Below, one piece after another: positions 41,180-49,773 of a stretch of 52,485 nt of DNA. Position numbers and translations under genes: made by a program. Under the pieces are notes generated by a model. It was not told where the DNA came from. It saw only the letters and a program-made list of their open reading frames with translations, and did no database searches. Each line of letters starts with the position of its first letter. The stretch's first letter is position 1. The stretch is from Bacteroidetes bacterium ADurb.Bin139 (GTDB taxonomy: Bacteria; Bacteroidota; Bacteroidia; Bacteroidales; UBA932), in the NCBI GenBank assembly GCA_002070565.1, contig MWDM01000007.1, forward strand, positions 1-52,485, read 5' to 3'.

Positions 41180-43726
41180 TCAGGGCATGCGACGAAAAAC
41201 ATAGCCTTTCCTTTTCAACGTTCTGATGATCTGGTCAAGCCGGTCGTACAATTTATCGGTCCTGGACGGTTCTGTTCCAGGATGGATCAGAAGGATAGCG
41301 CCATCCAATCCTTTTTCTTTTTCAATATCATACAGTTGCCCTATCAACGCTTTGGAACTCTTGTAAGAAGGCATGTCGGGTGTGGTATAATCTGCACGGG
41401 TAAGGATACCGGGTGTAAGGTGAACCACTTCAAGTCCCATAGATGCGCTTACCCGTACGGTTTCTGTATTGAAATGCTCATAGGAAGGCATAAACCAGCG
41501 GATTTGCGACAAATCTATCCCCAGTCGCGCAAATTCGGCCATATTGTCCGCAATATCACGCCTGAGACTGTCTGCCGATACCAGCGACTTTTCAATGTCT
41601 CCTTCCCAGGGAGCGCATAACAGGTGCCTGTCTCCGTGAGGCCCCACATAATGCCCCTGGCTGATGATATCCTGTACCAGATCTTTCCACTGCTCATCGC
41701 GCAGGCAATTGCCGGTCAGGAAAAAAGAAGCTTTTATCCCGTTCTTTTTCAATGTTTCAAGCACAGTCCGTCCCCCCTCAAAACGTTCATCGGCCGTGAA
41801 AGTCAGATAGATTTCCCGGGATCCCGGATTCATGCGGATGATGCCCCCGCGCAGGTCTCTTTCCGTTGCCGGGCGTAATCTTTCACCAGCAAGCCGGGCG
41901 GCTTCCTTTCTGCCCTCGGCTTCCCTCATGGCCAGGTAATAACTCAGCGAGGCGGTCCCATCCATGGTGGGCTCGTTGGTAGCATAATCCCACATCTCGT
42001 CGTGGTACAGGGCGACCCCCTGATTGAACGGAGCGTAAGACTCGGCCCCGTCGGCCAGGGAAATATACTGGCTGTGTTCCTTAAGGCGTTCCCTCAGCTG
42101 TGGCCCGTCAATCAGCCCGCCCGGAGTGCTTTTGCCCAGGGTGGGCAGGTAGGAAGTGTGTGGCCGTTCGGGATAATCGCCGCCGCGCGGAAAATCCACG
42201 ATCATGGACGTTCCCCAGGGATTGCACCCAAAGAGCCAGTCACGCAGTGAGGCTTCCATCTGCCGGTATGTACTGTCCCCGGTCAGCCTGAAATAAAGAT
42301 CGGCCTGCGTGATGGCCGCTGCCACCATGTTGCTGGAACACCACATTAAGGGAACCCCGTTCATAAAAGCACAGTCACTGCTCCTTTGCCAGATATGCTC
42401 CAGTCCCCGGCGCATGTATTCCTTGTATTTTTCGGCCAGGGGAGAATCAGACGATGCAAGGTAGTAGTGTCCCAGGTTTATAAAAGGATAAAACTGGTAA
42501 TGCCGTGCCCGGCCCAGCTCCATCCAGGGAGTCACCTCTTCCAGCTGTCCCCAGTAATCGGCCTTTTGCAACCATTGCTCTCCTGCTCCCAGGTGGTGGA
42601 AAACAGCAGCTGCCAGCTCCAGGTCATCTACATAATTGTCTTCTTCGTAAAAATAGGGAGAGACCACGCAACAGGTCTGCGTGTTACCCGGTTTCTCCTC
42701 GGCAAAACGATAAGCCGGCAGTGCTTTGGCCCTCATTTTTTCAGAAAAACCGGGGTCCGGCTCTTTGAAAAGTTCCGCCCCCAGGGCAAAAGCCGAGGCA
42801 AATTTTCCCGCCGAGGAAGCCACCCCGGTGGTCCGGTTAATGTGCTCCCCAAGACCCTGTCTTTCCCCTGTAATGAAATAGACGGGACGTCCCCCGTCGG
42901 GTCCCCACCCGTAATCGGCCTTGTCGCCCACCGGAAGGCGGAAACCCACATGGTCACGGTCATCGGCGATCTGGTTGAACATCACCTTGTCCCCGGGGTT
43001 CATTTTCAAAAGCCATTCCAGACCCCAGCGGACCTCGTCCAGAATATCCGGGATCCCGTTGGCTCCAGGTCTTCCGGTAGCGTCAAAGCGGTCTTTGAAT
43101 ACCGATTTATCCTCTGCCCGTGTGTAGGCGAACATCATCTGGAATGTGGCGTTGGCACTGGTGGTAAGGTACTGCAGGTAATCGGTGGCATCGTGCCAGC
43201 CACCCCTCACGTCAATTTTCTCTCCCGTGCGTTCAGGATGCAGCACTATGTAACCATCCCTCTGATGGCAGAGTGTATCCAGAAAGGGATTGTCGCCACA
43301 ACGTTGCTGCCGCATGTAAGTGAGCAGGAAATCGGCTGTTCCCTGGTATACCTCGGTCCCGATCCTGAAAGCCGGAGATTCCACCGTGCCCTTCCCGGAT
43401 ATATCTATCACTATCCGGTAGCCGCCTTCTTCCTTTAACCCTGAAAAATCCAGGCGGAAAGCCGAGGCCATACCCCATTTTTTTCCGGGTACTTCTTTCA
43501 TGGTGCCTTCTTCCACCGATCCGGAATAAACACACGCCCCGGTCCTCATATCCAGGACACGGAAAGAGGTAACAGACGCTTCTTCTTTTGAGATTAGCAC
43601 GGCAACTTTAATATCTTCCGGCAGATAGCCCGCCTGATTGATCCGTATCCAGGCCCCCGTTTCCTGTGCCGTTATGGTCTGCAGTGAAAACAGGCAGAAA
43701 AGCATACATGTGAAAAAACGTCTCAT
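41180..43726 (-). CDS. GH9 glycoside hydrolase fused to NodB-like polysaccharide deacetylase domain
   Basis: An 848-residue exported protein (signal MRRFFTCMLFCLFSLQTITA). Residues about 25-120 are the CelD_N Ig-like domain (WIRINQAGYLPEDIKVAVL). About 130-600 is a GH9 barrel: nucleophile-side GGWHDATDYLQY with both Asp, CNPWGTSMIV, RPHTSY, and the Glu of TNEPTMDGTA. About 625-848 is a NodB-like domain: IYLTFTADERFEGG at motif 1, SFFLTGNCLRD, GPHGDRHLLC (His pair, motif 2), RWFMPSYEHFN (motif 3) and LLIHPGTEP (motif 5). Motif 1 lacks the usual TFDDG; Asp appears two residues later. Double action on a decorated beta-glucan is inferred. Start 43726 preferred over 43810, which would overlap the next gene. 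Confidence 0.9.
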   Translation of the reverse strand: MRRFFTCMLFCLFSLQTITAQETGAWIRINQAGYLPEDIKVAVLISKEEASVTSFRVLDMRTGACVYSGSVEEGTMKEVPGKKWGMASAFRLDFSGLKEEGGYRIVIDISGKGTVESPAFRIGTEVYQGTADFLLTYMRQQRCGDNPFLDTLCHQRDGYIVLHPERTGEKIDVRGGWHDATDYLQYLTTSANATFQMMFAYTRAEDKSVFKDRFDATGRPGANGIPDILDEVRWGLEWLLKMNPGDKVMFNQIADDRDHVGFRLPVGDKADYGWGPDGGRPVYFITGERQGLGEHINRTTGVASSAGKFASAFALGAELFKEPDPGFSEKMRAKALPAYRFAEEKPGNTQTCCVVSPYFYEEDNYVDDLELAAAVFHHLGAGEQWLQKADYWGQLEEVTPWMELGRARHYQFYPFINLGHYYLASSDSPLAEKYKEYMRRGLEHIWQRSSDCAFMNGVPLMWCSSNMVAAAITQADLYFRLTGDSTYRQMEASLRDWLFGCNPWGTSMIVDFPRGGDYPERPHTSYLPTLGKSTPGGLIDGPQLRERLKEHSQYISLADGAESYAPFNQGVALYHDEMWDYATNEPTMDGTASLSYYLAMREAEGRKEAARLAGERLRPATERDLRGGIIRMNPGSREIYLTFTADERFEGGRTVLETLKKNGIKASFFLTGNCLRDEQWKDLVQDIISQGHYVGPHGDRHLLCAPWEGDIEKSLVSADSLRRDIADNMAEFARLGIDLSQIRWFMPSYEHFNTETVRVSASMGLEVVHLTPGILTRADYTTPDMPSYKSSKALIGQLYDIEKEKGLDGAILLIHPGTEPSRTDKLYDRLDQIIRTLKRKGYVFRRMP

Positions 43727-43754
43727 ATTTCTTGAGTTAATCAGTTTTCTTTTG

Positions 43755-43762
43755 CAAATATA
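43755..43762 (-). promoter_or_regulatory. -7 box (TATATTTG) upstream of the GH9-deacetylase gene
   Basis: Exact TAnnTTTG on the minus strand, 28 bp before the ATG at 43726, in the 52 bp gap after the TonB-dependent receptor gene. Suggests independent transcription. Confidence 0.45.
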
Positions 43763-43778
43763 AGTCAATATATGACTC

Positions 43779-46184
43779 TTACCTGAACAGGGAAAGCCGT
43801 ATGCCTGCATAAACCCTTATTCCCATCAGTGGTCCCCATATAAGGCTTGCGTTAAAATGGGAAGAAAAGGGGTCATCTGCAGAAATGATGGGATCCGGCT
43901 GCCTGTAATTGAGCAGGTTTTCACCTCCAATATAAATGTCCAGATTTCTAAACTTACGGGTAACCTGGGCATAGAACATGGGAAAAACAGGAGAGGTCTT
44001 ATCTTCAGTATCGGTGGCAAAGGAAGGTATCCTGGCCGGACCGTTGATCTGTCCCGTAACGTCAAAAACCCAGGTGTCCCGGGGGGTGGTGTATTGCAGA
44101 TTCAAAACCCCCTTGAACTTGCTGGTCAGGGGACGGTCTACCAATCCCAGTCCTTTAAGGTCCACTTTTGAATCGTTGTAGCGAAATGTGGCCAGAACAG
44201 AAAATCCGTCAAACGGCTCTGTAGTGAAGTCTGCCTGCCAGGTGTTGGTATAGGAACGACCTTGCAGGTTGTACAAGAGAATGGACGGAATCTCTGCATC
44301 CCAGAGGTATTCCTGGTCGGCAATGAGCTGGTTCATGAAATTGGTGCGGAAGTATTCCAGGCTCAGCGTGGAAGATCCTCCGTGACCGAAAGGAAGGACC
44401 AATGTCAGGTTCAGTCCGTAGGTCCAGGCCTCTTCCACTTCCGGTGTCTCCTCGAATAATATCCTGCGTCCGGTAGAAAGCACCCCTATATGGTCGGTAA
44501 TGCTGTAAGGAGTGCGGTACCCCCTTCCTGCATTGGCCCTGAAGACAAGGTTATCTGTAAAATTATAGCGCAGGTTTACACCCGGTGTGAAAAGCCACCC
44601 ATAAAGGGTGTTGTAATCGGCCCGGGCCCCGGCTATGAAAACCAGCTTGTCACCCCATTCAAGGGTATATTCTCCGTAGGCTCCGTATACACCTTCTTTC
44701 CGGCCCAGGTCAAAAGATTCCTCTCCACCAGCCGCCCACCGGTCTGTCAGTACCTGGTCAAGATTCTCAACCAGCGCACTTACACCGGCCGTAATTTTAT
44801 GGTGTTTCCCCAGGCTTGACATGAAGATCGCGTTGGCAAAAAAATCACTTTGCATTGCGTTGTAATCTTTCAGGCCAAAGTAGGCGTTCTGCTTGTGCAG
44901 GTTGTAATCCAGCACCAGGGCAATGTTCGGGTCTATGTGGCTTTCATCCTCTTGAGCTTGGGCAGGTTCGTGTTCATGATCGTAATCCCCGCCGTGTACG
45001 TTTGCCTGCCCGTTAGCAGCTCCCGCTTCATGATCAAGCGTTGGCAACTGTTCATGGGCGTGGTCATGGGCGTGGTCGTGTTTTACAAGGGGAATGCCCA
45101 GTTTCACATAGGCATTAACCCCTTTATTGATGATCCGCGAACCCCATATGGCGTTGTCCCTTGCCTGCCCGGGCAATACCCATTCGTTGTCCATTTCCCC
45201 GCTCTTTCTGTCTTCATACAGTCCCCTGAACCCAAAACGGAGCTGAAGACCCGATGCATCTGAATACAACCACCTGTTTGCCAGTGAATAACGATTGGTT
45301 AGCGGTTCATCCATAAAGCCGTCCCCGTTGGAATCATGCCGCATCAGGTCTGCCGATCCGTGCGCCAGGACAACGGTGCTCCACCGGTCATTCAACTGAA
45401 GCGAAGAGGCCACGTTGGCTTCTGTGCGCAACGCATCGTTCAGGAAAAGATTCACAAAAAGCGGCAATTCTGTGGTGGGCTTTCTGAATTCCATATTGAT
45501 CTGACCTGTTATGGCTTCGCAACCGTTCACAACAGATCCGGTTCCCTTGGCTATCTGTATGCTTTCCAGCCATTGACCGGGAACAAAGGAAAGACCGAAA
45601 GGGACCTGGATCCCCCGCATGGCAGGTCGGTTCTCTTCCAGCATCTGGGTATAATTCCCGCTCAGCCCCAGGAGTCGGATCTGGCGCGCTCCGGTGACGG
45701 CATCGGTGAAGCCCACAGAGACACTGGCCGAATTTTCAAAGCTCTCGGCAAGGTTGCAACAGGCCATCTTGCACAGACCGGCCGCAGTGATCACCTCTGT
45801 TTTGACAGGGGCCAGGTGGGAAATGTAATTCGCCTGTCTTCTTCCAGTAATATTTAGAGCATCCAGGGTACCGGCGTCTTCCTGCAGAATGAATTCAACA
45901 AAGTCCTGTCCGGAACTTACCCGGATGGTATCGTCCCTGTGACCCATATAGGATGCAGCGAGGATTCCTGATTTTCCGCCCGGAATGCTGAACAAACCGT
46001 CATTAGCCGTGTATACCAAATGCTCCACACGGCTTCCTTCCCGCTCCGGAACCCAATAAACAACAGCTCCTGCGGCGGGCTGTGTTCCTCCCCCCTGACC
46101 GGCAAGCAGGACCTTTCCCCGGATTGTTTGTGCGTTGGTAATGAATGGAAATAAAATAAATAAACTGATAAGGATCTTTTTCAT
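43779..46184 (-). CDS. TonB-dependent receptor with His-rich insertion, probably metal-related
   Basis: An 801-residue outer-membrane receptor: signal peptide, a peptidase-regulatory-like domain (about 20-105), plug (KMACCNLAESFENSASVSVGFTDAVTGARQIRLLGLSGNYTQ, GSVVNGCEAITGQINMEF) and a barrel ending in RLSLFR. Residues about 366-405 (44967-45089) form a His/Asp-rich loop (KHDHAHDHAH, DHEAG, NVHGG, DYDHEHEP; 9 His) in what should be an extracellular loop, likely binding a divalent metal. The CC in KMACCNLAES is characteristic of a subgroup of these receptors. Not SusC-like and no SusD follows. Probably co-transcribed with the small upstream gene (57 bp gap with no promoter of its own). Confidence 0.92.
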   Translation of the reverse strand: MKKILISLFILFPFITNAQTIRGKVLLAGQGGGTQPAAGAVVYWVPEREGSRVEHLVYTANDGLFSIPGGKSGILAASYMGHRDDTIRVSSGQDFVEFILQEDAGTLDALNITGRRQANYISHLAPVKTEVITAAGLCKMACCNLAESFENSASVSVGFTDAVTGARQIRLLGLSGNYTQMLEENRPAMRGIQVPFGLSFVPGQWLESIQIAKGTGSVVNGCEAITGQINMEFRKPTTELPLFVNLFLNDALRTEANVASSLQLNDRWSTVVLAHGSADLMRHDSNGDGFMDEPLTNRYSLANRWLYSDASGLQLRFGFRGLYEDRKSGEMDNEWVLPGQARDNAIWGSRIINKGVNAYVKLGIPLVKHDHAHDHAHEQLPTLDHEAGAANGQANVHGGDYDHEHEPAQAQEDESHIDPNIALVLDYNLHKQNAYFGLKDYNAMQSDFFANAIFMSSLGKHHKITAGVSALVENLDQVLTDRWAAGGEESFDLGRKEGVYGAYGEYTLEWGDKLVFIAGARADYNTLYGWLFTPGVNLRYNFTDNLVFRANAGRGYRTPYSITDHIGVLSTGRRILFEETPEVEEAWTYGLNLTLVLPFGHGGSSTLSLEYFRTNFMNQLIADQEYLWDAEIPSILLYNLQGRSYTNTWQADFTTEPFDGFSVLATFRYNDSKVDLKGLGLVDRPLTSKFKGVLNLQYTTPRDTWVFDVTGQINGPARIPSFATDTEDKTSPVFPMFYAQVTRKFRNLDIYIGGENLLNYRQPDPIISADDPFSSHFNASLIWGPLMGIRVYAGIRLSLFR

Positions 46185-46241
46185 TTTGGTACTTGTGTTT
46201 AATAATAAATTGTATTGACGGTCTCTGTTGTGTACAATTCA

Positions 46242-46670
46242 TTACAAACGCAAGGGAACCAAATGATTACCGGGATAAACAGCATGTTTCACAGGCAAAA
46301 AATGCAGCAGGCTGACAGCCGGGATTCCCGTTGTCCCGTGCCCTGAACCGATGGCATGGACCGGTACAAAATCCTGGTCAGCAAGTTTCTGTATGAGTTC
46401 ACGGGCATCTGTGCCGTGACTGGCCAGGATGGGATCATCCAGGAAAAATACCTCGGTCCTGCAACAGTTCCGGTCATGCACCCCGTCACAGTATTCCCCG
46501 TTGCAGCGGCCAACGCGGGCGTGTATTGCCCCGCAGGAAGGATCGGCCGATATCAGCCATACATGACGGGAATCTTCGTGCAGGCAATGATGAACTGAAA
46601 AACCTGCTGTTGAGGTAAGAAATGAAACACCAATCAGCAGGCAGAAGAATATATCGGGCAATTTTCTCAT
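46242..46670 (-). CDS. small exported HYC_CC_PP-like protein
   Basis: A 142-residue protein with an N-terminal signal (MRKLPDIFFCLLIGVSFLTSTAG). The mature start SVHHCLHED and the later NCCRTEVFFLDDP resemble the HYC...CC pattern of the HYC_CC_PP family found beside TonB-dependent receptors and Cu/heavy-metal genes in Bacteroidota. Several other Cys (SCGA, RCNGEYC) could bind metal. The start at 46670 was chosen over 46682 because it gives a clean signal peptide. A metal-handling partner of the downstream His-rich receptor is inferred; the direct function is unknown. Confidence 0.65.
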   Translation of the reverse strand: MRKLPDIFFCLLIGVSFLTSTAGFSVHHCLHEDSRHVWLISADPSCGAIHARVGRCNGEYCDGVHDRNCCRTEVFFLDDPILASHGTDARELIQKLADQDFVPVHAIGSGHGTTGIPAVSLLHFLPVKHAVYPGNHLVPLRL

Positions 46671-46679
46671 TCTTGTTTG

Positions 46680-46687
46680 CAAAGATA
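46680..46687 (-). promoter_or_regulatory. -7 box (TATCTTTG) for the HYC_CC_PP-like/receptor operon
   Basis: Exact TAnnTTTG on the minus strand, 9 bp before the ATG at 46670, implying a very short leader. Confidence 0.4.
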
Positions 46688-46693
46688 ATATTT

Positions 46694-46701
46694 TACTTTT
46701 G
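46694..46701 (+). promoter_or_regulatory. -7 box (TACTTTTG) upstream of sppA
   Basis: Exact TAnnTTTG, 23 bp before the sppA ATG and back-to-back with the opposite promoter 6 bp away. Confidence 0.45.
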
Positions 46702-46724
46702 TAAAAATTTCTAATGACTCGGTT

Positions 46725-48479
46725 ATGAAAGATTTTCTTAAGACATTAGCGGCCGTCATCCTGGGAAGTGCACTGGTTCTGATAACCGGATTCTTCCTGC
46801 TGGTAGGGTCATTGACTTCGATCATCAGCCTGGGACTGGCCGGAACGGCTCCTGCCATTCCCCAAAATGCCATATTGCACATCACATTCGAGGAAGGTGT
46901 ATCCACCCAGGATTCAGATTTGCCCACGCTGGGCTTCCTTCCCCCCGAACTGAACATCAGGCAGGGTGGCACAGGTTTCCTGGGTATCGCCCAGGCTATA
47001 GAACAGGCCGCGGCAGATCCTTACATCAGGATGATATTTCTGGACCCCCAGTACCTGAATGCCCAAATGTCTCATATTGAAGAAATCCGCCATGCCCTGA
47101 TCTTGTTCCGTCAAAGCGGTAAGCCCGTGATCAGTTATGCTCCGGCCTATTCCCAGCAGGCTTATTACCTGGCCTCGGCTGCAGACAAAGTGATCATAAA
47201 TCCGGAAGGGAACATTATTTTGCAGGGATTCAGCGCCTCGGTCAATTATTACAAGGAATTGTTTGACCGGCTTGGGGTGGAAGCCCAGGTTATCCGGCAC
47301 GGGAGCTATAAAACAGGCGGTGAACCATTCACTGCAAGCCGCATGAGTGATCAGGAAAGAAAGCAACTGACAACTTACCTAGCAACTGCCTGGGAACACT
47401 GGTCAGCAGGGATGGAACAGACACGTCATATGGAACAAGGAGCCATAGACCGTCTTTGTATGCAGTCATTCCTTACAGATGCCGGCTACGCCAAAGAGAC
47501 CGGACTGGCAGATGAAGTCTGGCACCAGGATGAGGTTATTGCTTACCTGTCCTCTGTTTACGAAGGATTGCCAGAAAAGCGACTTCCCTTTGTTTCGCTC
47601 CGGAATTACATCAGGCACCTGGAAATGAACAGGCAGAAACCTGTCAGGGAAAAAATCGCGGTCGTTTATGCCATCGGCGATATCACCATGAGAAAAGGGA
47701 CAGGACAGGTTTTTGCCAATACTTATGCAGCACAATTAAGGCAATACCGCAACGACACCACAGTTAAAGCCATAGTTCTGCGCATAGAAAGCCCGGGAGG
47801 AGATCCCATGGCTGCGGGCATCATCACCCGCGAAATCCAACTGACGGCAATGGTAAAGCCTGTCATTGCCTCTCTGGGCGACGTAGCGGCTTCCGGGGGA
47901 TACTGGATTGCAAGTGCTGCTTCAAAAATCCTGGTTCAACCCTCCGGTATGACCGGTTCGATAGGGGTTTACAGCATCTTGTTCAACGGGGAAAAAACGT
48001 TGTCCGATATCCTGGACATCCGCAACGAAACTGTAGACACCCACCCATACAGTCATTTTAATTCACTCTATCACAGTAAAAGCGAAAAGGAACTGCAAAT
48101 TGTCAGGGAGCAGGTTGAATCTGTTTACTGCCGGTTTGTAGAGACAGTGGCCAACAACCGGCATATGGACAGGCAGGTTGTCGAAAATCTGGCCGATGGC
48201 CGTATATGGTCTGGAAAAGAAGCCATCAGCAACGGGCTGGCAGACCAGCAGGGCGGGCTCACAGATGCCATACGGGTGGCAGCCGGCATGGCCGGCTTAA
48301 CCGGATACAGGCTGGTAACATTTCCCAAACCATTCAGAATCATAGACCTGATCCATATGCCTGCAGGAAAAAAGTCTGTGGGTGTTGAATCTCTTATAGA
48401 GAAACAACTACTTGATCTTCTGGGAAAAGGCGGGATCCGGGCTCGTCTGCCTTTTGATGAAAAATCATTATCGTGGTAG
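46725..48479 (+). CDS. sppA: signal peptide peptidase SppA, long (67 kDa) type
   Basis: A 584-residue inner-membrane serine protease with one N-terminal transmembrane segment (about 4-40). Two ClpP-like halves. The N-terminal half carries the general-base Lys, K196 in HGSYKTGGEPF; the C-terminal half carries nucleophile S412 in PSGMTGSIGVYSIL, preceded by RIESPGGDPMAAGIITREI and SLGDVAASGGYWIASAA. This Ser/Lys pair split over two repeats is as in E. coli SppA. It digests cleaved signal peptides in the membrane. Its last 86 bp overlap the convergent tilS gene. Confidence 0.96.
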   Translation: MKDFLKTLAAVILGSALVLITGFFLLVGSLTSIISLGLAGTAPAIPQNAILHITFEEGVSTQDSDLPTLGFLPPELNIRQGGTGFLGIAQAIEQAAADPYIRMIFLDPQYLNAQMSHIEEIRHALILFRQSGKPVISYAPAYSQQAYYLASAADKVIINPEGNIILQGFSASVNYYKELFDRLGVEAQVIRHGSYKTGGEPFTASRMSDQERKQLTTYLATAWEHWSAGMEQTRHMEQGAIDRLCMQSFLTDAGYAKETGLADEVWHQDEVIAYLSSVYEGLPEKRLPFVSLRNYIRHLEMNRQKPVREKIAVVYAIGDITMRKGTGQVFANTYAAQLRQYRNDTTVKAIVLRIESPGGDPMAAGIITREIQLTAMVKPVIASLGDVAASGGYWIASAASKILVQPSGMTGSIGVYSILFNGEKTLSDILDIRNETVDTHPYSHFNSLYHSKSEKELQIVREQVESVYCRFVETVANNRHMDRQVVENLADGRIWSGKEAISNGLADQQGGLTDAIRVAAGMAGLTGYRLVTFPKPFRIIDLIHMPAGKKSVGVESLIEKQLLDLLGKGGIRARLPFDEKSLSW

Positions 48480-49749
48480 TCTTGTCTGTGATCCTGAAGC
48501 GGTTGTCTATGCGCCATCCTATGACCCATGCAATATCATCGCCGGAGCAAAGCACGCAGATATCGTTTTTATCACTTGCAGGGACCTTTTGATCTACCAG
48601 GAAATCGCTGATTTTTTTGAAACCCTTCATGCCCAGGGGCATGAATCTATCCCCTGGTTTCCACTTCCTTACTTCCAGGGGGAACTGCAGCTTACCGGCA
48701 TCCAGTGCGGCCAAACCCCGATCCTCGGGTATGACAAAATCAGGCGTCCTTTCAACCTGTTCTATACCCAGCTTAACCAGTGTAAGCCCGTTGGCTAGCT
48801 CCCGGATGACCAGTTCTTCCCTTTCAATCCAGAGTATGTGAGACCGGGATAGGAATTTTTTCCCGCTTTGACCCTCCATGGATATGGCAATTCCACGTAT
48901 CTGCGAAGTATTGAATCCATAAGGCGAGAGTAGCTGATACAACCAGAAATCCACATTCCCCCCGCGTGCCAGGCAAGGGATGGAAAAACCCCGGAGGGTT
49001 GCGCAGGCTGCCTGTTTTTCCAAAGTCAGCGAATCCAGGAGCAACTGTGTCTGCGACAGGTTGTCTGCATTCTTCCCCATACGTTGTACCACATTGGGGT
49101 TAATCTGCTCCAGTACGGGCATCACCAGGTGGCGGATCTTGTTACGTGCGTAAACGGTTTCCAGATTTGTTGAGTCTGTTCTGTAGGCAATTTCATTTTC
49201 GCGGGCATATTCTACAATACCGGTGCGGGGTACGTTAAGCAAAGGCCTGATAATCTTACTATTCTGTTCTTTCATACTACAAAGCCCCCGTAACCCGGTT
49301 CCCCTGATCAGGTTCAACAGCATGGTCTCTGCCCTGTCATTGGCATTGTGAGCTACCGCAATAAAAGAAAATCCATGTTCAAGGCACAGCGACTCAAACC
49401 ATTGATAACGCAGTTCCCTGGCCGCCATTTCTGTTGATAGTCCTTTTCCCGATGCGTAATCCAGGGTTTGGACTTTTTTGGTATAAACGGGAATGTCGTA
49501 CCTTCGGGCCCATGCTTCAACAAATTCCTGATCCCCGTCACTTTCTGCCTGGCGCAAAGAAAAATTCATATGAGCTGCAGCGACCTTCCTTTGCAGCGGT
49601 TTTCCCGACCCGGACCCAAGCCATTGTATAAATAAATGGGCCATCACCATAGAGTCGACGCCTCCGCTGATTGCCAGCAGGATCCCGCCGGACGACCCTT
49701 CCAGCAACCTCCCGGCTGCCTCCCTGAAAGTATGTTCAACTGCCCTCAA
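48394..49749 (-). CDS. tilS: tRNA(Ile)-lysidine synthetase
   Basis: A 451-residue PP-loop ATPase that converts C34 of tRNA-Ile(CAU) to lysidine. PP-loop SGGVDS at residues 28-33, then AHMNFSLR (H/N), IAVAHNANDRAETMLLNLIRGTGLRGL, IIRPLL, and YRTDSTN.ETVYARNKIRHLVMPVLEQINP. The C-terminal TilS domains are recognisable (VRKWKPGDRFMPLGMKGFKKISDFLVDQKVP, IAWVIGWRIDNRFRI). The frame uses a TTG start at 49749; no ATG or GTG nearby. The final about 22 residues run into sppA antisense and are longer than the family needs. Last gene of the proS-unknown-DUF3078-tilS run. Confidence 0.93.
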   Translation of the reverse strand: MRAVEHTFREAAGRLLEGSSGGILLAISGGVDSMVMAHLFIQWLGSGSGKPLQRKVAAAHMNFSLRQAESDGDQEFVEAWARRYDIPVYTKKVQTLDYASGKGLSTEMAARELRYQWFESLCLEHGFSFIAVAHNANDRAETMLLNLIRGTGLRGLCSMKEQNSKIIRPLLNVPRTGIVEYARENEIAYRTDSTNLETVYARNKIRHLVMPVLEQINPNVVQRMGKNADNLSQTQLLLDSLTLEKQAACATLRGFSIPCLARGGNVDFWLYQLLSPYGFNTSQIRGIAISMEGQSGKKFLSRSHILWIEREELVIRELANGLTLVKLGIEQVERTPDFVIPEDRGLAALDAGKLQFPLEVRKWKPGDRFMPLGMKGFKKISDFLVDQKVPASDKNDICVLCSGDDIAWVIGWRIDNRFRITDKTTTIMIFHQKADEPGSRLFPEDQVVVSL

Positions 49750-49773
49750 TGGCTATGTGTTTTGCCTGAATGG

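Noticed and set aside
42386..43438. 350-codon open frame on the plus strand
   Set aside because: Lies wholly antisense to the GH9-deacetylase gene, which has clear catalytic motifs; no known domain in the shadow.
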